Shown here piece by piece: positions 13,202 through 14,860 of a stretch of 14,860 bases of DNA. Within the stretch, counting starts at the first letter, position 1; the number at the start of each line of letters is the position of its first letter. The position numbers were made by a program, and so were the translations under genes. The stretch is from Oscillospiraceae bacterium (GTDB taxonomy: Bacteria > Bacillota_A > Clostridia > Oscillospirales > Oscillospiraceae), in NCBI GenBank assembly GCA_902789835.1, contig CADAPN010000053.1, positions 1 to 14,860 of the forward strand, given 5' to 3'. The notes beneath the pieces are model-generated. The model ran no database searches, was not told the origin of the DNA, and was given only the letters and a program-made list of their open reading frames with translations.

Positions 13202-14587
13202 ATGAACCGATACGGAATTGAAGTCAATCTGAAGAACATTCCCGAGCTGGACCCGGATTTTTACCCGCTGCAGCGTTTTAACGATGCCTTTCTTGCCGAT
13301 GCCAAAAAGCCCATCGGTATCGCCGTCGAGCGTGCCGGCGGTCAGATGGCCTCTGTCCGCACGTTCATCCACGGCACCGCGGAGAGGGCGGACGCCGACC
13401 GCTATTATGTTGAGCGCCTTGTCAAAACCCTTCTCTGGATGAAGGGCGGTTTCCGGGTCCTTGTCTGCGGGGATGAAGAAATCTGCGCATATCTGAAGGA
13501 CACCTACCGTGAGGGAGGACAGCAGGCCTTTGACGCCGACTTCATGGCCAAGGTCTTTGAGCATCCCTTCGAGGTGGTTTCCGTCGATCGGCTTCCGGAC
13601 CCCCATGACGAGCCCAAGGCCATCGGCGGGCATCTGGACGGCTGCAGGATCGGTTTTGACGCCGGCGGCAGTGACCGCAAGGTCTCCGCCGTGATCGACG
13701 GGGAGCCTGTTTATTCCGAAGAGGTCGTCTGGTTCCCGAAGACCACCGCGGATCCGGATTATCACTATGACGGGATCGTGGCCGCACTGAAATCCGCCGC
13801 CGAACATCTTCCCCGGGTGGATGCGGTCGGCGTCTCTTCCGCCGGCATCTATATCAACAACCGCACCATGAACGCCTCTCTGTTCCTGAAGGTTCCTCAG
13901 GAGCTGTATGAAAAGAAGGTCAAGGACATCTATATCCGTGCCATCACCGACACCTTCGGCCCGGATATTCCCTTCTCCGTCATCAACGACGGCGATGTCA
14001 CCGCCCTGGCCGGGGCCATGAGCCTGGAGGCCAACAACGTCCTCGGCATCGCCATGGGCACCAGTGAAGCCGTCGGCTTTGTCGACGCCCAGGGGCGGAT
14101 TACCGGCTGGCTGAACGAGCTGGCTTTCGTCCCGGTGGACGCCAACCCCGCCGCCATGGAGGATGAGTGGAGCGGCGACATCGGCTGCGGCGTGAAGTAC
14201 TTCTCCCAGGACGGCGTCATCAAGCTGGCGCCCGCCGCCGGGATTGAGCTGGATGCCTCCCTCTCCCCCGCTGAGAAGCTCAAGGTCGTCCAGAAGCTCA
14301 TGGAAGAGGGGGATGAACGTGCCGTCAGAGTCTACCGCAGCATCGGCTGCTATCTGGCCCACACCCTGTATTATTACAACGCCCTGTACGGCTGTGAGAA
14401 TCTCCTTCTTCTCGGCCGAGTCATGTCCGGGAAGGGCGGCGATGTCCTGCTCGATACCTGCAAAGCGGTTCTGGCGGATGAGTATCCCGAACTCGCAGCT
14501 TCGCTGCGCCTCGCACTCCCGGATGAAAAGTTCCGCCGTGTCGGCCAGTCCGCCGTCGCGGCCTCTCTGCCGGAGGTCGTGAAATGA
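13202..14587 (+). CDS. Long ROK-family protein, candidate amino-sugar kinase
   Basis: The 461-residue protein is longer than ordinary ROK kinases (about 300 residues). Residues 1-148 form an extra N-terminal region with KPIGIAVERAGGQMASV near 36-52 and a YVERLVKTLLWMKGGF helix. The ROK core starts at 149 with RIGFDAGGSDRKVSAVIDG, whose D153-AGG is the phosphate loop. The catalytic aspartate is probably D263 in VINDGDVTALAG, and GIAMGTSEAVGF (282-293) follows as the second phosphate motif. The zinc-binding His and CxCGxxGC cluster of standard ROK kinases is replaced by WSGDIGCGVKYFSQ. I recall similar long ROK proteins in Firmicutes without an assigned substrate. Here ManNAc or GlcNAc phosphorylation is inferred from the epimerase, NanA and NagA neighbours. 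GGAGG lies seven bases before the start. The stop overlaps the next start (ATGA). Confidence 0.85.
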   Translation: MNRYGIEVNLKNIPELDPDFYPLQRFNDAFLADAKKPIGIAVERAGGQMASVRTFIHGTAERADADRYYVERLVKTLLWMKGGFRVLVCGDEEICAYLKDTYREGGQQAFDADFMAKVFEHPFEVVSVDRLPDPHDEPKAIGGHLDGCRIGFDAGGSDRKVSAVIDGEPVYSEEVVWFPKTTADPDYHYDGIVAALKSAAEHLPRVDAVGVSSAGIYINNRTMNASLFLKVPQELYEKKVKDIYIRAITDTFGPDIPFSVINDGDVTALAGAMSLEANNVLGIAMGTSEAVGFVDAQGRITGWLNELAFVPVDANPAAMEDEWSGDIGCGVKYFSQDGVIKLAPAAGIELDASLSPAEKLKVVQKLMEEGDERAVRVYRSIGCYLAHTLYYYNALYGCENLLLLGRVMSGKGGDVLLDTCKAVLADEYPELAASLRLALPDEKFRRVGQSAVAASLPEVVK

Positions 14588-14860
14588 AGAAACATATTGT
14601 CTGCTTCGGCGATTCCAATACCCACGGCTACTGCGCCGATCCGAAGGACTGCGCCGACGGCGGCGACCGCTTCAATGAGGGCGAGCGCTGGACCTGCCTG
14701 CTGCAGAAGGCGCTGGGCGAGGATTATCTCGTCCTCGAAGAGGGGCTTTCCGGCCGAACCTCGGTCTTTGACGATCCGCTGCACGAATGCATGTCCGGCC
14801 TGGACGTGATCTACTCCACCCTCATGAGTCATGAGCCGGTGGATCTGCTGATCATCATGC
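14584..14860 (+). CDS. SGNH/GDSL hydrolase, N-terminal part (truncated by window edge)
   Basis: The first 92 residues are visible. The serine nucleophile block is IVCFGDSNTHGY with S11, and EEGLSGRTS near 52-60 supplies the glycine block of SGNH hydrolases; the later GxND and DxxH blocks would lie beyond the window. No signal peptide is seen, so it acts in the cytoplasm. The ATG overlaps the ROK stop codon as ATGA, with GGAGG seven bases upstream, so the two are translationally coupled. The sequence resembles the arylesterase/acetylesterase-like branch of the family. Because some sialate O-acetylesterases (NanS) are SGNH enzymes, removal of O-acetyl groups from the imported sugar is a reasonable but unproven role. 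A general esterase is the alternative. Confidence 0.85.
   Translation, partial: MKKHIVCFGDSNTHGYCADPKDCADGGDRFNEGERWTCLLQKALGEDYLVLEEGLSGRTSVFDDPLHECMSGLDVIYSTLMSHEPVDLLIIM

Noticed and set aside
11973..13202. A 409-codon plus-strand open frame opposite the epimerase gene
   Set aside because: It is antisense to a well-supported AGE enzyme and runs through the divergent promoter region.
13040..14362. A 440-codon minus-strand open frame opposite the ROK gene
   Set aside because: It mirrors the ROK gene and crosses its promoter; composition is low-information.
1..14860. tRNA or rRNA genes, CRISPR arrays, insertion sequences or phage genes
   Set aside because: None was recognised; the repeats found are single hairpins or short operator palindromes.

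Overview
The window comes from a GC-rich (visually near 60%) low-branching Gram-positive, most likely a gut-type member of the Clostridia (Oscillospiraceae or Lachnospiraceae level). The reasons are strong Shine-Dalgarno sites (GGAGG types), sigma-A promoters, a YlmH S4 protein, a DUF3783 protein, an RpiR regulator and a CUT1 sugar ABC importer. Almost everything is on the minus strand except the two ends.

Left part (1-4999). The window opens inside a plus-strand gene of unknown function that ends at 632 and is followed by a strong hairpin. It converges on a minus-strand pair, a MATE-family multidrug/solute antiporter and a DUF3783 protein, with a good sigma-A promoter at 2591-2619. Next come ylmH, then a broken PAP2 phosphatase-like gene (internal deletion plus frameshift) that overlaps the end of a PlsC-like acyltransferase gene. 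These look like chromosomal housekeeping or lipid genes with no clear tie to the right part.

Right part (4980-14860): an amino-sugar locus that reads as sialic acid (N-acetylneuraminate) catabolism. One minus-strand operon, from a promoter at 10667-10695 to a terminator at 4980-4999, encodes a solute-binding protein, two CUT1 permeases, an N-acetylneuraminate lyase-like aldolase (NanA) and GlcNAc-6-phosphate deacetylase (NagA). Upstream lies a second minus-strand operon, an AGE-family N-acylglucosamine 2-epimerase followed by an RpiR regulator. Divergent from it, on the plus strand, are a long ROK-family protein and a translationally coupled SGNH hydrolase that runs off the window.

Inferred pathway: import of the acid by the ABC system with an ATPase encoded elsewhere; NanA gives ManNAc and pyruvate; the AGE epimerase converts ManNAc to GlcNAc; the ROK protein phosphorylates the amino sugar; NagA gives glucosamine-6-phosphate. 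No canonical ManNAc-6-phosphate epimerase (NanE) is seen, so the locus resembles the 'epimerase before kinase' route known from Bacteroides rather than the E. coli route. The SGNH hydrolase may remove O-acetyl groups, but this is speculative.

The most striking non-coding signal is a 15-bp palindrome, TGAAA-N5-TTTCA, seen four times, all in the two regulatory regions of the locus. Two copies sit exactly 8 bp upstream of the -35 box of the binding-protein and ROK promoters, and one overlaps the -35 box of the epimerase-regulator promoter. This is a self-consistent candidate regulon for the RpiR protein, with a geometry that suggests both activation and autorepression. Stable hairpins also lie at three of the four operon junctions.
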